Source: Sphingobium sp. CECT 9361 | GTDB lineage: Bacteria; Pseudomonadota; Alphaproteobacteria; Sphingomonadales; Sphingomonadaceae | Direction of reading: 5' to 3' | DNA: 64,000 nt | Assembly: GCF_918741285.1 (NCBI RefSeq) | Contig: NZ_CAKKNC010000008.1 | Coordinates: forward strand, 62,001-126,000 | Shown here: piece after piece, positions 35,270 through 43,613 of the stretch | Layout of the letters: every line of letters begins with the position of its first letter | Numbering within the stretch: position 1 is the stretch's first letter | Translations under genes and position numbers: made by a program | Notes under the pieces: model-generated | The model's input: only the letters and a program-made list of their open reading frames with translations | The model's database searches: none | Told to the model about the DNA's origin: nothing

Positions 35270-36280
35270 ATGAAACTGTCTTTCCCCTTTTCCGCTATCG
35301 TCGGCCAGGACGAAATGAAACTCGCGTTGCTGATCGCGGCTATTGATGCGCGAATAGGCGGGGTGATGGTCTTCGGGGACCGCGGCACGGGTAAGTCGAC
35401 CGCAGTGCGCGCGCTGGCTGGGTTGTTGCCGCCAATACCCGTTGTGGATGGATGCCGGTACAATTGTGCGCCCGGTGGCAGCGCGACATGCCCCGCGCCT
35501 GAAGCGCATCGCCCCGGCAAGGTGACGATGCCGGTGCCGTTCGTGGACCTGCCGCTGGGCGCTACCGAGGATCGTGTGGTTGGCGCGCTCGATCTGGAGC
35601 GGGCGCTTGGGCATGGCGAGAAGGCGTTCGAACCGGGATTGCTGGCGCGGGCCAATCGCGGGTTTCTGTATATCGACGAAGTGAACTTGCTGGAGGATCA
35701 TATCGTCGATCTGCTCCTAGATGTAGCGGCGTCGGGGGAGAATGTCGTGGAGCGCGAGGGGCTGAGCGTGCGCCATGCTGCGCGGTTCGTGCTGGTGGGG
35801 AGCGGCAATCCGGAGGAAGGCGAATTGCGGCCGCAATTGCTCGACCGCTTCGGCCTGTCGGTCGAGGTGCGCACGCCGCAGGATCTGGCGCAGCGGATCG
35901 AGATACTGAAACGCTGCGATGCGTTCGAGCGAGAGCCGGAGCGCTTCGTCGATGGCTGGCATAAGGCGGAGCGCAAGACGCTGAAGAAGATCGCGCGCGG
36001 GCGGGAGGCGCTGCCTTCGGTGACTGTGCCGGACGCGGTGCTGTCGCTGGCCTCGCAACTGTGCATTGCGGTGGGGGCCGATGGCTTGCGCGGCGAACTG
36101 ACATTGATGCGGTCGAGCCGTGCGCTGGCGGCACTGGAGGGTGACGATGTCGTTGGCCCGAAGCATCTGGCGCGGGTTGCGCCAATGGCGTTGCGGCATC
36201 GGTTGCGCCGCAACGTGCTGGATGAGACGGGATCGACGGTGCGGATCGAGCGGGCGGTGGCGGAGCTGCTGGCGGCATGA
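35270..36280 (+). CDS. bchI: Magnesium chelatase subunit BchI
   Basis: AAA+ ATPase that, with BchD and BchH, inserts magnesium into protoporphyrin IX, the committed bacteriochlorophyll step. About 336 residues. Walker A is GDRGTGKSTAVRAL, Walker B is LYIDEVNLLEDHIVDLLLD, with GNPEEGELRPQLLDRFGL and the arginine-finger region following. The start is the ATG at 35270, and no Shine-Dalgarno can be seen because the PpsR-like box occupies that space; an upstream GTG at 35243 in the same frame is an alternative. It heads bchI-bchD-bchO. Confidence 0.95.
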   Translation: MKLSFPFSAIVGQDEMKLALLIAAIDARIGGVMVFGDRGTGKSTAVRALAGLLPPIPVVDGCRYNCAPGGSATCPAPEAHRPGKVTMPVPFVDLPLGATEDRVVGALDLERALGHGEKAFEPGLLARANRGFLYIDEVNLLEDHIVDLLLDVAASGENVVEREGLSVRHAARFVLVGSGNPEEGELRPQLLDRFGLSVEVRTPQDLAQRIEILKRCDAFEREPERFVDGWHKAERKTLKKIARGREALPSVTVPDAVLSLASQLCIAVGADGLRGELTLMRSSRALAALEGDDVVGPKHLARVAPMALRHRLRRNVLDETGSTVRIERAVAELLAA

Positions 36281-37959
36281 GCGAAGCGGGTGCGCTCGAT
36301 GATGCGTATCTCGCGGTGCGGTTGCTGGCCATTGATCCGGTGGGGCTGGGTGGCATCATTCTTCGCGGACGGGGAGAAGCGCGGGATGCTGTCCTTGATG
36401 TTCTGCGCGCTTCCATGCCAGAAGGATCGCCGGAGCGGCGGTTGCCGACGCATATCGACGATGAGCGGTTGCTCGGCGGGCTGGACCTGACGGCGACGCT
36501 GGCGACGGGGCGGACAGTCTCGCGCGCTGGGGTGCTGGTGGAGGCCGATGGTGGGTTGGTCGTGGTGCCGATGGCGGAGCGGATGGCGGACGGGATTGCC
36601 TCGCGGATCACTGCGGTGCTGGACAATGGAGCGGTCGAGGGGGCGGCGGCGCAGTTCGCTTTGGTGCTGCTGGATGATGGCATCGAGGCGGACGAGCGAC
36701 CGCCGGTGGGACTCGCGGAGCGGTTGGCGTTTCATGTCAAACTACTCGAAGGTCGCGCGTATGAGCCTACACCGCTGGGCGATCCAACATTTCCAACAGA
36801 GGTCGCGCCACCTTCTGAATCGGTGTTGTCGGCGCTGGTCGGCACGGCGGAAGCACTGGGGATCGAGTCGGCGCGCGCGCCTATCTTCGCGCTGAGGGCG
36901 GCGCGGGCTTCGGCGATGCTGGCGGGGCGCGAAACCATAATCGAGGACGACGTTATCATTGCCGCGCGGCTGGTGCTGGGGCCGCGCGCGACGCGCTTTC
37001 CGCAGGCCGCGCCAGAGGAGCAGCCCGCCGAGGAACCGCCTCCGCCGCCGCCTGAAACGGAAGGGGCGGGCGAGGAGCAGAAAGAGCCGGGGCCGATGGA
37101 GGATGTCGTGCTGGAGGCTGTGCTGGCGAGTCTTCCCAAGGATGTGCTGGCGAAGATCGCGTCGGGGGGCGGGCGACGCACTGCCGTCAATCGTGCGCGC
37201 GGGGCAGGGGAGCGGCGGCGGTCCTCGCAACGGGGGCGGCCTTTGGGAGCAAGAGCCGGGACACCGGGCGGCGGGCTGCGGCTGAGCCTGATCGACACTT
37301 TGCGCGCGGCTGCGCCGTGGCAGAAATTGCGCGGCGGGGGCGTCGGTCAGGTCCGCATCCGCCGCGACGATCTGCGCATCCGTCGTTTCGAGACGCGGGC
37401 GGAAGCGACGACGATCTTTGCGGTGGACGCGTCGGGTTCGTCCGCCGTGGCGCGGCTGGCGGAGGCCAAGGGCGCTGTCGAACTGCTGCTGACCGAAGCC
37501 TATGTGAAGCGCGCGCAAGTTGCGCTGGTGGCGTTTCGGGGGACGGGCGCCGAGATATTGCTGGCTCCGACGCGGTCGCTGGCGCGGGCGCGGCGGTCGC
37601 TGGGAGATTTGCCGGGCGGCGGCGGCACACCGTTGGCGGCGGGGCTGACGGCAGCGCACGATCTGGCACAGGCGACAAAGGCGCGCGGGCGCACGCCGTT
37701 TATCGTCGTGCTGACCGACGGTCGCGCCAATATTGCCGCCGATGGCAGCATGGTGCGGGAGGTTGCGCAGAACGATGCCGAAGCCGCCGCGCGGATTATC
37801 GGCCAGTCGGGTTTCGCCAGCGCCTTTGTCGATATTTCGCCGCGCCCGCGATCCGAAGGGGCCGAGCTGGCGGCATTGATGGGGGCGCGCTACTTGCCGC
37901 TCCCCCGCGCCGACGCTGCCAAGATGCACGCGGCGGTCGTGGCGGCGCAAAAGGGATGA
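36277..37959 (+). CDS. bchD: Magnesium chelatase subunit BchD
   Basis: A 560-residue structural partner of BchI. It has an AAA-like N-terminal half without an intact Walker A, then an acidic/proline linker (EEQPAEEPPPPPPE, about 248-260), and a C-terminal integrin I (vWA) domain with the metal-adhesion motif VDASGSS (about 387) and VLTDGRANIAADG. The hexamer contacts BchH. It overlaps the bchI stop by four bases (ATGA). Confidence 0.95.
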   Translation: MSEAGALDDAYLAVRLLAIDPVGLGGIILRGRGEARDAVLDVLRASMPEGSPERRLPTHIDDERLLGGLDLTATLATGRTVSRAGVLVEADGGLVVVPMAERMADGIASRITAVLDNGAVEGAAAQFALVLLDDGIEADERPPVGLAERLAFHVKLLEGRAYEPTPLGDPTFPTEVAPPSESVLSALVGTAEALGIESARAPIFALRAARASAMLAGRETIIEDDVIIAARLVLGPRATRFPQAAPEEQPAEEPPPPPPETEGAGEEQKEPGPMEDVVLEAVLASLPKDVLAKIASGGGRRTAVNRARGAGERRRSSQRGRPLGARAGTPGGGLRLSLIDTLRAAAPWQKLRGGGVGQVRIRRDDLRIRRFETRAEATTIFAVDASGSSAVARLAEAKGAVELLLTEAYVKRAQVALVAFRGTGAEILLAPTRSLARARRSLGDLPGGGGTPLAAGLTAAHDLAQATKARGRTPFIVVLTDGRANIAADGSMVREVAQNDAEAAARIIGQSGFASAFVDISPRPRSEGAELAALMGARYLPLPRADAAKMHAAVVAAQKG

Positions 37960-38840
37960 GCGCGCCCCGCTGGGATGTGGAAGGGCGCGACTGGCCGAAC
38001 CGCGCGCATAGCCGCTTTGTCGATGTCGGTCGTATCCGCTGGCATGTGCAGGTGATGGGCGAGGGGCCGGTTGTGTTGCTGCTGCACGGCACAGGCGCGG
38101 CGACGCATAGCTGGCGCGATGTTGCACCCCGGCTGGCGCAGCATTTCACTGTCGTAGCGCCCGATCTGCCGGGACATGGCTTTACCACCGGGCGGCCTTC
38201 CCGTGGGCTTTCGATGGTGTCGATGGCGCTGGCATTGGCGGAGTTGATCGCAGCGCTGGATATGTCGCCGCGCCTGATCGTCGGTCATTCGGCGGGGGCT
38301 GCGATAGCTTTGCGCATGGTCGGCGATGGGCTTGCAACACCTTCTGCACTGATCGGCTTAAATGCTGCCGTGCTGCCTTTTCCCGGCCTTGCCGCGCGGA
38401 TATTTCCGACGCTGGCGAAGTTGCTGTTCGTCAATCCGTTTGCGCCGACGATCTTCTCGCGCATTGCCCGAACGCCCGGCGAAGTTGGGCGCTTCCTGCC
38501 GCGCGCTACGGGATCGCGGATTGATGCGGCGGGGGTGGACTATTATGCGCGGCTGTTTGCCACGTCCGGCCATTGTTCGGGCGCGATCACGATGATGGCG
38601 GAATGGGATTTGCCGTCGCTCAAGGCGCTGTTGCCGACAGTGTCTGTGCCGGTCCTGTTGCTGCATGGCGCGAAGGATGCTGCCATCCCGCCGTCTGACG
38701 CAGAGGCCGCTGCGAAGCTGATGCCGGATGCGGAGGCGCGCTTGCTGCCCGATCTGGGTCATCTGGCGCATGAGGAGCAGCCGGAGATGGTGGCGGCACT
38801 GATCGCCGATTTTGCGAGGACGCACGGCCTGTGTGCCTGA
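37956..38840 (+). CDS. bchO: BchO alpha/beta hydrolase
   Basis: A 294-residue alpha/beta hydrolase fold protein: oxyanion-hole LLLHGTGAATHSWRD, nucleophile elbow VGHSAGAAIA, and the late LPDLGHLAHEEQPEM with the His. It belongs to the BchO family of phototrophic bacteria, whose exact reaction is still unproven; it is thought to help the magnesium chelatase stage. Its ATG overlaps the bchD stop. Confidence 0.93.
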   Translation: MSAPRWDVEGRDWPNRAHSRFVDVGRIRWHVQVMGEGPVVLLLHGTGAATHSWRDVAPRLAQHFTVVAPDLPGHGFTTGRPSRGLSMVSMALALAELIAALDMSPRLIVGHSAGAAIALRMVGDGLATPSALIGLNAAVLPFPGLAARIFPTLAKLLFVNPFAPTIFSRIARTPGEVGRFLPRATGSRIDAAGVDYYARLFATSGHCSGAITMMAEWDLPSLKALLPTVSVPVLLLHGAKDAAIPPSDAEAAAKLMPDAEARLLPDLGHLAHEEQPEMVAALIADFARTHGLCA

Positions 38841-38853
38841 AAGGAGAGGTGCG

Positions 38854-38991
38854 ATGAACCCGGATTATTATGGTCTGATCGAACTGTCTTTCGTCGGGGG
38901 GATCGGATTGGCTTTTGGCCTGTGGCAATTATGGTCGGTCAATCGGGACATCGCCAAGGATCGGGCGAAGAAGGATGATGAGGGGAAGTGA
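38854..38991 (+). CDS. 45-residue single-helix membrane protein after bchO
   Basis: A very small protein, MNPDYYGLIELSFVGGIGLA at the start, then a helix of about 20 residues containing GLWQLWSV and a charged lysine/aspartate tail (RDIAKDRAKKDDEGK). A strong AGGAGAGG lies 5-6 bases before the ATG, and the gene begins 13 bases after bchO. The topology predicted is N-out, C-in. I know no function; similar small membrane proteins help assemble antenna complexes in other phototrophs. Confidence 0.72.
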   Translation: MNPDYYGLIELSFVGGIGLAFGLWQLWSVNRDIAKDRAKKDDEGK

Positions 38992-38993
38992 CC

Positions 38994-39020
38994 CTGGACC
39001 CCGGCCTGCGCCGGGGAACG
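38994..39020. repeat. Single REP-like unit, CCCCGGC...GCCGGGG type
   Basis: One copy of the same hairpin unit seen at 11390-11453, located between two convergent genes (the 45-residue ORF and crtC). It may also work as a bidirectional terminator. Only the unit sequence supports this call. Confidence 0.6.
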
Positions 39021-39021
39021 C

Positions 39022-39954
39022 TCACCAGAACGCCCGTGGCATTCGGTAGGGCAGCATCGACCGGATGATCGGCGAGCGGAAGCGGTCGAGGGAGAGGCTT
39101 TCGTGGACTGCCTGCACATCTTCCCCGAACATCCGCGCCGATAGGGCCGAGCGTGCGTAGAAGGGCGCGTCGATCCATGTTTTCACGACGCGGGGGTCGG
39201 TCCCCGCATCGGCGCGGGTGGCGCGTTTCACCAGCCAGCCTGTGCGCGGCAGGGCTGCGGTCGGCGGGGGGGTAACATCATGCCAGCGGCCTTGCTTGTC
39301 GAACTTCAGCGCCAGATCGAACGGGGTTCCATCGCGGCGGGTGCCTTCATAGAGCACGGCGACGTCCTTCTTCATGTGCGCGCGCGACCAGTGCCAGTCG
39401 ACGAAGCCATCCTCCAGCGGTTCATCGCCGAAGTTGGAATCGAAATAGCCTTCGCCTGACCAGCGCACGCCCGGATGCACCATATCGACCTCCACCCGTG
39501 CGCGCGGTGCGACCGGGTGCCAGCGATGCCGCCCTGCCGGATCGAGGGAGAAAGCGGTGGTGCCGATCATTTCTGGCGAGACGCGGATTTGTCCGCGCAC
39601 GGGATAAGGCAGCGGCGCGGAAATCTCGTTCACGTCGATGACCAGCGTGTCGCCATCCCAGCGCAGGGAACTCGGCCCGACTACGAAATGATCGGCACCA
39701 CGGTTCACACGATGGGCGGGGCGCTCGGTCATGGCCCAGCGTCCGCTGCCCGGTCCGTTCAGCGCGACATTGATGGCGCAATGATTGTCGGGGCGTCCGC
39801 GCCCGCTCAGCTTGTAATAAGGCGAAAAGACGCTGCCGATGAAGGCTATTATCGTCAGGCCGAAGCGGCGGTCTTCGCTGAAGGCGTCGATATACCACCA
39901 GGCATAGCCGTTTGGCGCGACGGCGACATCGAAGCGCGGTCCCTGAGCAGGCAT
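39022..39954 (-). CDS. crtC: Carotenoid 1,2-hydratase CrtC
   Basis: Adds water to the psi end of neurosporene or lycopene derivatives (hydroxyneurosporene synthase), giving the hydroxylated precursor of spheroidene- and spirilloxanthin-type carotenoids. The 310-residue protein shows the expected block AVAPNGYAWWYIDAFSEDRR, LTIIAFIGSVFSPYY, GEGYFDSNFGDEPLEDGF and WHWSRAHM. The likely start is the ATG at 39954, which makes a 100-base overlap with crtD; the frame is open much further upstream only because it shadows crtD. It lies last in the leftward crtDC pair. Confidence 0.92.
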   Translation of the reverse strand: MPAQGPRFDVAVAPNGYAWWYIDAFSEDRRFGLTIIAFIGSVFSPYYKLSGRGRPDNHCAINVALNGPGSGRWAMTERPAHRVNRGADHFVVGPSSLRWDGDTLVIDVNEISAPLPYPVRGQIRVSPEMIGTTAFSLDPAGRHRWHPVAPRARVEVDMVHPGVRWSGEGYFDSNFGDEPLEDGFVDWHWSRAHMKKDVAVLYEGTRRDGTPFDLALKFDKQGRWHDVTPPPTAALPRTGWLVKRATRADAGTDPRVVKTWIDAPFYARSALSARMFGEDVQAVHESLSLDRFRSPIIRSMLPYRMPRAFW

Positions 39955-41417
39955 TCGACGGCTTGGAACGCGGAGCGCGCCGCCATCGGGACGCCCGCGC
40001 CGGGGTGGGTGCTCCCGCCCGCGCAATAGAGCCCAGGGATCCGCGTCCGCGCGCCCGGCCGGCGGAAGGATGCCGCCCACCCGTGCGAGGCCTGTCCATA
40101 AAGGGCTCCACCCGTCGAGGGAAACATCGCCTCGAAATCCGCCGGGGTGGAGAGCTGTGTCGAACCCGGCGGCAAGTCCAGAATAAGCCCCGCGCGGGAC
40201 AGGCTGGCCTGCATCTGCTGTGTGCATGTGTCGATCTCCGCTGGCGTAAGGCGTTGGCTGTCCCCGGTGGGTGGGGCGTTGACGATGATCTGGACGCGCT
40301 CGCGCCCGTCGGTGGTGGCGATGTGGCCTGCGTCGTCGCGATCCTGCGCGCAGACATAGACGCTGGGGCTTTGGGCGAGCGTGCCGGATGTGAGTGCGGC
40401 GAACTCGGCAGGGTAGTCGTTCGAGAAGAAGACGTTGTGGCGGCTGAGGGGGAAGCCTTTGGCCCTTGCGCGGGCGGTCCAGACCAGTGCGCCGAGCGAG
40501 CGGCGGGCGGGTGGCACGGCGGGGACGGCCTTGCGCGCGGTGGGGCCGAAGCGGCCTGCGGCGAGGGCGGCGGGATCGGCGTTGCAGATGACCGCGTGCG
40601 CGGCGATATGTTCGCCCGTTGCCAGAATGACGCCAGAGGCGCGGCCACGCTCGGTCAGGATTTCGCGCACGGGCGCGTTGTATCGGAAGCGTGCGCCATT
40701 GTTCTGCGCCAGTTCCTCCAGCGCGCGGGCGAGGGCGTGCATCCCGCCGTCGATCAGCCATACGCCGCTGGCCTCTACATGGGCGATCAGCATCAGGGTG
40801 GCGGGACAGCGGAAGGGGGAGGAGCCGCAATATGTGGCATAGCGCCCGAACAATTGCCGCAGCCGGGGATCGCGAAAATGCTCGCCGAGCGCCGACCATA
40901 AGCTTTCATAGGGGCGGATCGCGCACAGATCGGCAAAGCCGCGCAGGCCCATCCGCCAGGTGAGGCCCAGCGGGTTGGTCTGTCCGCGGCGGAGGAAGGG
41001 TTTGTCGAGCGTTTCGAAGATGCGCTTGGCCTCGGCGCGGAAGGCGCGATAGCCTTGCGCTTCGCGCGCGCCGGCGAATGCGCCGATGGCGGCTTCGCTT
41101 TCCGTGGGGTCAGCGAAGAGGTCGAGCCGGTCATTGCCCCATGCGTGTCGGGCGAGGATGTGTGCGGGGCGCATGGTGACTGCATTGTCGAGCGCGCCAC
41201 CGCAGGCCGCGAAGATTTCGTCGAAAACGTGACGCATGGTGAAGACGGTCGGACCGCCGTCGATGGCGTCTCCGTCGACCATCACGCGGCGCATTTTGCC
41301 TCCCGGTTCGGCGGCGGCCTCCAGCACCATGACGTTCTGGCCGCGCGCGGCGAGCAGTGCGGCGGTCACCAGACCGCCCACGCCTGCGCCTATCACGATG
41401 ACCCGATCGTTCTTCAT
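39855..41417 (-). CDS. crtD: 1-hydroxycarotenoid 3,4-desaturase CrtD
   Basis: A 520-residue FAD-dependent carotenoid desaturase. The dinucleotide-binding VIGAGVGGLVTAALLAARGQ is at the N-terminus, the middle has VWLIDGGMHALARALEELAQ typical of CrtD, and the C-terminal FAD contact is GLYCAGGSTHPGAGVPMAA. Distinguishing it from CrtI rests on these motifs and on its CrtC and CrtF neighbours. About 33 residues at the C-terminus are translated from DNA that also encodes the start of CrtC. Confidence 0.9.
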   Translation of the reverse strand: MKNDRVIVIGAGVGGLVTAALLAARGQNVMVLEAAAEPGGKMRRVMVDGDAIDGGPTVFTMRHVFDEIFAACGGALDNAVTMRPAHILARHAWGNDRLDLFADPTESEAAIGAFAGAREAQGYRAFRAEAKRIFETLDKPFLRRGQTNPLGLTWRMGLRGFADLCAIRPYESLWSALGEHFRDPRLRQLFGRYATYCGSSPFRCPATLMLIAHVEASGVWLIDGGMHALARALEELAQNNGARFRYNAPVREILTERGRASGVILATGEHIAAHAVICNADPAALAAGRFGPTARKAVPAVPPARRSLGALVWTARARAKGFPLSRHNVFFSNDYPAEFAALTSGTLAQSPSVYVCAQDRDDAGHIATTDGRERVQIIVNAPPTGDSQRLTPAEIDTCTQQMQASLSRAGLILDLPPGSTQLSTPADFEAMFPSTGGALYGQASHGWAASFRRPGARTRIPGLYCAGGSTHPGAGVPMAARSAFQAVECLLRDRASMSPSRQTAMPGGISTPSAKTAASA

Positions 41418-41434
41418 GGCCTTACACTATCACC

Positions 41435-41452
41435 TGTCCAATCAACTGGACA
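41435..41452. promoter_or_regulatory. PpsR/CrtJ-type palindrome between crtD and crtF
   Basis: TGTCCA-ATCAAC-TGGACA is a perfect TGT-N12-ACA palindrome with six-base arms, in the 63-base gap between the divergent crtD and crtF genes. It is the best PpsR-like site in the window and could repress both directions at once. Confidence 0.75.
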
Positions 41453-41480
41453 CACCAAATGATCGCATTAGGGTGACAAA

Positions 41481-42584
41481 ATGACATTGCGCGAAAAATG
41501 GATCGGTTGGCGGAACGGGATATTGGGCGATCCGGGGTTTCAGCGCTTTGCGGCGCGGTTTCCGTTGATGCGACCCGTGGCCCGCAGGCGGGCGCGGGGG
41601 CTGTTCGATCTGGTGGCCGGGTTCACTTATTCGCAGACGTTGGCGGCGTGCATCCAGACGGGTGTGCTGGAGTTGCTGGCATCAGGGCCATGTGCGACTC
41701 GCGATGTTGCGGCGAAGGCGGATCTGCCGGTTGAGGGTGCGGATCGGCTGTTATGCGCGGCGACGGCCTTGCGTCTTGTGGAACGATTGGGGCCGGATCG
41801 TTGGGCGCTGGGGGCCGATGGCGCGGCGCTGCGCGGTAATGGCGGCATCGCTGAAATGGTGGCGCACCATCACTTGCTCTATGCCGATTTGGCGGATCCG
41901 GTGGCTTTGTTGCGGCGGGGCGGTGGCGGCGGTGCGCTGGCCCGCTACTGGCATTATGCCGAGGATTCGGGGCAGGGCGACGGGGCGCAGGTCGCGCCCT
42001 ACTCCGCGCTGATGGCGGCATCGCAGCCGCTGATCGCGCAGCAGGTTATCGACGCCTATCCCTTTCACAAGCATCAGAAAATTCTGGATGTTGGCGGTGG
42101 AGAGGGCGCGTTTCTGTGTGCCGTGGCAGGCAGTGCGCTGCGTGCCGAGCTGTCGCTGTTCGATCTGGCTGCTGTGGGGGAGCGGGCAAGGGCGCGGTTC
42201 GACTCGGCGGGCTATGGCAATCGCACGACGATCTTTGGCGGGAGTTTTCTGGCCGATGCTCTGCCGCAAGGGCATGATCTGATTACGCTGATCCGGGTTC
42301 TGCACGACCATGACGACGCCCCCGCCATGACGATCCTGCGCGCGATCTATGCGGCGCTGCCTCCGGGTGGAAAGCTGCTGATCTCTGAGCCGATGGCTGA
42401 GACGCCGGGCGCGGAACCGGCGGGTGACGCCTATTTCGGCCTGTATCTGCTGGCGATGGGATCGGGACGACCGCGCAGCCCAACCGAGATCAGGCACATG
42501 CTGAAAGCCGCAGGTTTTAGCCGCTCCCGGCTCATCAAAACCGCCATGCCGCTGACCACCCGAATTATCCTTGCGACAAGATGA
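41481..42584 (+). CDS. crtF: Demethylspheroidene O-methyltransferase CrtF
   Basis: Uses SAM to methylate the 1-hydroxyl added by CrtC. The 367-residue protein has an N-terminal dimerisation domain of plant O-methyltransferase type, then ILDVGGGEGAFLCAVA (motif I) and ISEPMAETPGAEPAGDAYF, the usual end of this family. Its ATG lies 28 bases after the PpsR palindrome. It is followed by a promoter region and bchC. Confidence 0.92.
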   Translation: MTLREKWIGWRNGILGDPGFQRFAARFPLMRPVARRRARGLFDLVAGFTYSQTLAACIQTGVLELLASGPCATRDVAAKADLPVEGADRLLCAATALRLVERLGPDRWALGADGAALRGNGGIAEMVAHHHLLYADLADPVALLRRGGGGGALARYWHYAEDSGQGDGAQVAPYSALMAASQPLIAQQVIDAYPFHKHQKILDVGGGEGAFLCAVAGSALRAELSLFDLAAVGERARARFDSAGYGNRTTIFGGSFLADALPQGHDLITLIRVLHDHDDAPAMTILRAIYAALPPGGKLLISEPMAETPGAEPAGDAYFGLYLLAMGSGRPRSPTEIRHMLKAAGFSRSRLIKTAMPLTTRIILATR

Positions 42585-42603
42585 ACAAAACTATCAAGCA
42601 AAG

Positions 42604-42634
42604 TTGACAATAAAAAGCGTCAAGTTAAGATGAC
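42604..42634 (+). promoter_or_regulatory. Predicted bchC operon promoter with TGAC/GTCA half-sites
   Basis: TTGACA at 42604 and TAAGAT at 42626 are separated by 16 bases, a good sigma-70 pair. TGAC/GTCA half-sites occur at 42605, 42619 and 42631, so the promoter may be covered by a dimeric regulator. No canonical TGT-N12-ACA site is present. The transcript would carry bchCXYZ-pufBALMC. Confidence 0.5.
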
Positions 42635-42686
42635 ACTTCAAGGAGAGGGGTCCATCCGACACCTCTGACACAAGAGGGAAGAGCGC

Positions 42687-43613
42687 ATGAATACGCTCGC
42701 GGTCATATTGGAGGCGCCTGAGAAACTCGGCTTGCGCTCCATTGCCCTTAACCCTCTGGGCGACAGCGATGTGCAAGTGGCCATCGAGTGGAGCGGGATC
42801 AGCACCGGCACCGAAAAGCTGCTGTGGACGGGACGGATGCCGTCCTTCCCCGGCATGGGCTATCCGCTGGTTCCCGGTTACGAATCGATTGGCCGCGTCG
42901 TTGACGCCGGTATCCATGCACGGGCGCGGATCGGCGATTGGGTCTTCGTTCCCGGTGCCAATTGTTACCGCGATGCGCGTGGGCTGTTCGGCGGGACGGC
43001 GCGGACCGTGAACCTTCCCGCCGCGCGTGCCATTCCAGTCGATGAAGGACTGGGACGTGACGGGATATTGATGGCGCTGGCGGCCACGGCCTGTCATGCA
43101 TTCGTCGGCGGTGCTGCGCCCGATCTGGTGATCGGTCACGGCATATTGGGTCGGCTTATCACGCGCATCGCCATCGCATCGGGCACGCCTGCGCCGACCG
43201 TTTGGGAAACGAACCCCGATCGCCGCGACGGCTTGGGCTATGACGCCATCGACCCCGAAGCCGATACGCGCCGGGATTATCGCACCATCTATGATGCGAG
43301 CGGCGCACCCGATATTCTCGACACGGCGGTGGGTCGCCTGACCAAAGGCGGGGAAGTCGTGCTGGCCGGGTTTTACGACCGGCTGTCTTTTGCCTTTCCT
43401 CCGGCTTTCATGCGGGAAGCGCGCTTTCGCATTTCCGCCGAATTTACCCCTGACGACATCGCCACCGTGATGGCGCTGATCGCTGGCGGGACGCTGCGTC
43501 TGGACGGACTCATCAGCCATGAACGCGATGCGGGGGAGGCAGAGGACGCCTATCCGGCGGCGTTTGGCGATCCCGACTGCCTCAAGATGGTACTCGATTG
43601 GAGACATCAATGA
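42687..43613 (+). CDS. bchC: BchC, 3-hydroxyethyl bacteriochlorophyllide a dehydrogenase
   Basis: Oxidises the C3 1-hydroxyethyl group to acetyl in the late bacteriochlorophyll a pathway. The 308-residue protein is a medium-chain dehydrogenase-like enzyme: ISTGTEKLLWTGRMPSFPGM, LVPGYESIGRV, and a nucleotide-binding GHGILGRLITRIA. GGAAGAG precedes the ATG. It starts the bchC-bchX-bchY-bchZ-puf run and overlaps bchX. Confidence 0.94.
   Translation: MNTLAVILEAPEKLGLRSIALNPLGDSDVQVAIEWSGISTGTEKLLWTGRMPSFPGMGYPLVPGYESIGRVVDAGIHARARIGDWVFVPGANCYRDARGLFGGTARTVNLPAARAIPVDEGLGRDGILMALAATACHAFVGGAAPDLVIGHGILGRLITRIAIASGTPAPTVWETNPDRRDGLGYDAIDPEADTRRDYRTIYDASGAPDILDTAVGRLTKGGEVVLAGFYDRLSFAFPPAFMREARFRISAEFTPDDIATVMALIAGGTLRLDGLISHERDAGEAEDAYPAAFGDPDCLKMVLDWRHQ

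Noticed and set aside
34736..35701. A 321-residue version of TspO reading back into bchI
   Set aside because: The extra 160 residues are antisense to bchI and lack TspO similarity; a TTG start at 35218 gives a normal-length protein.
39955..40899. Continuation of the crtC frame upstream into crtD
   Set aside because: The upstream part is arginine/proline-rich shadow of crtD; recognisable CrtC sequence starts only after the ATG at 39954.
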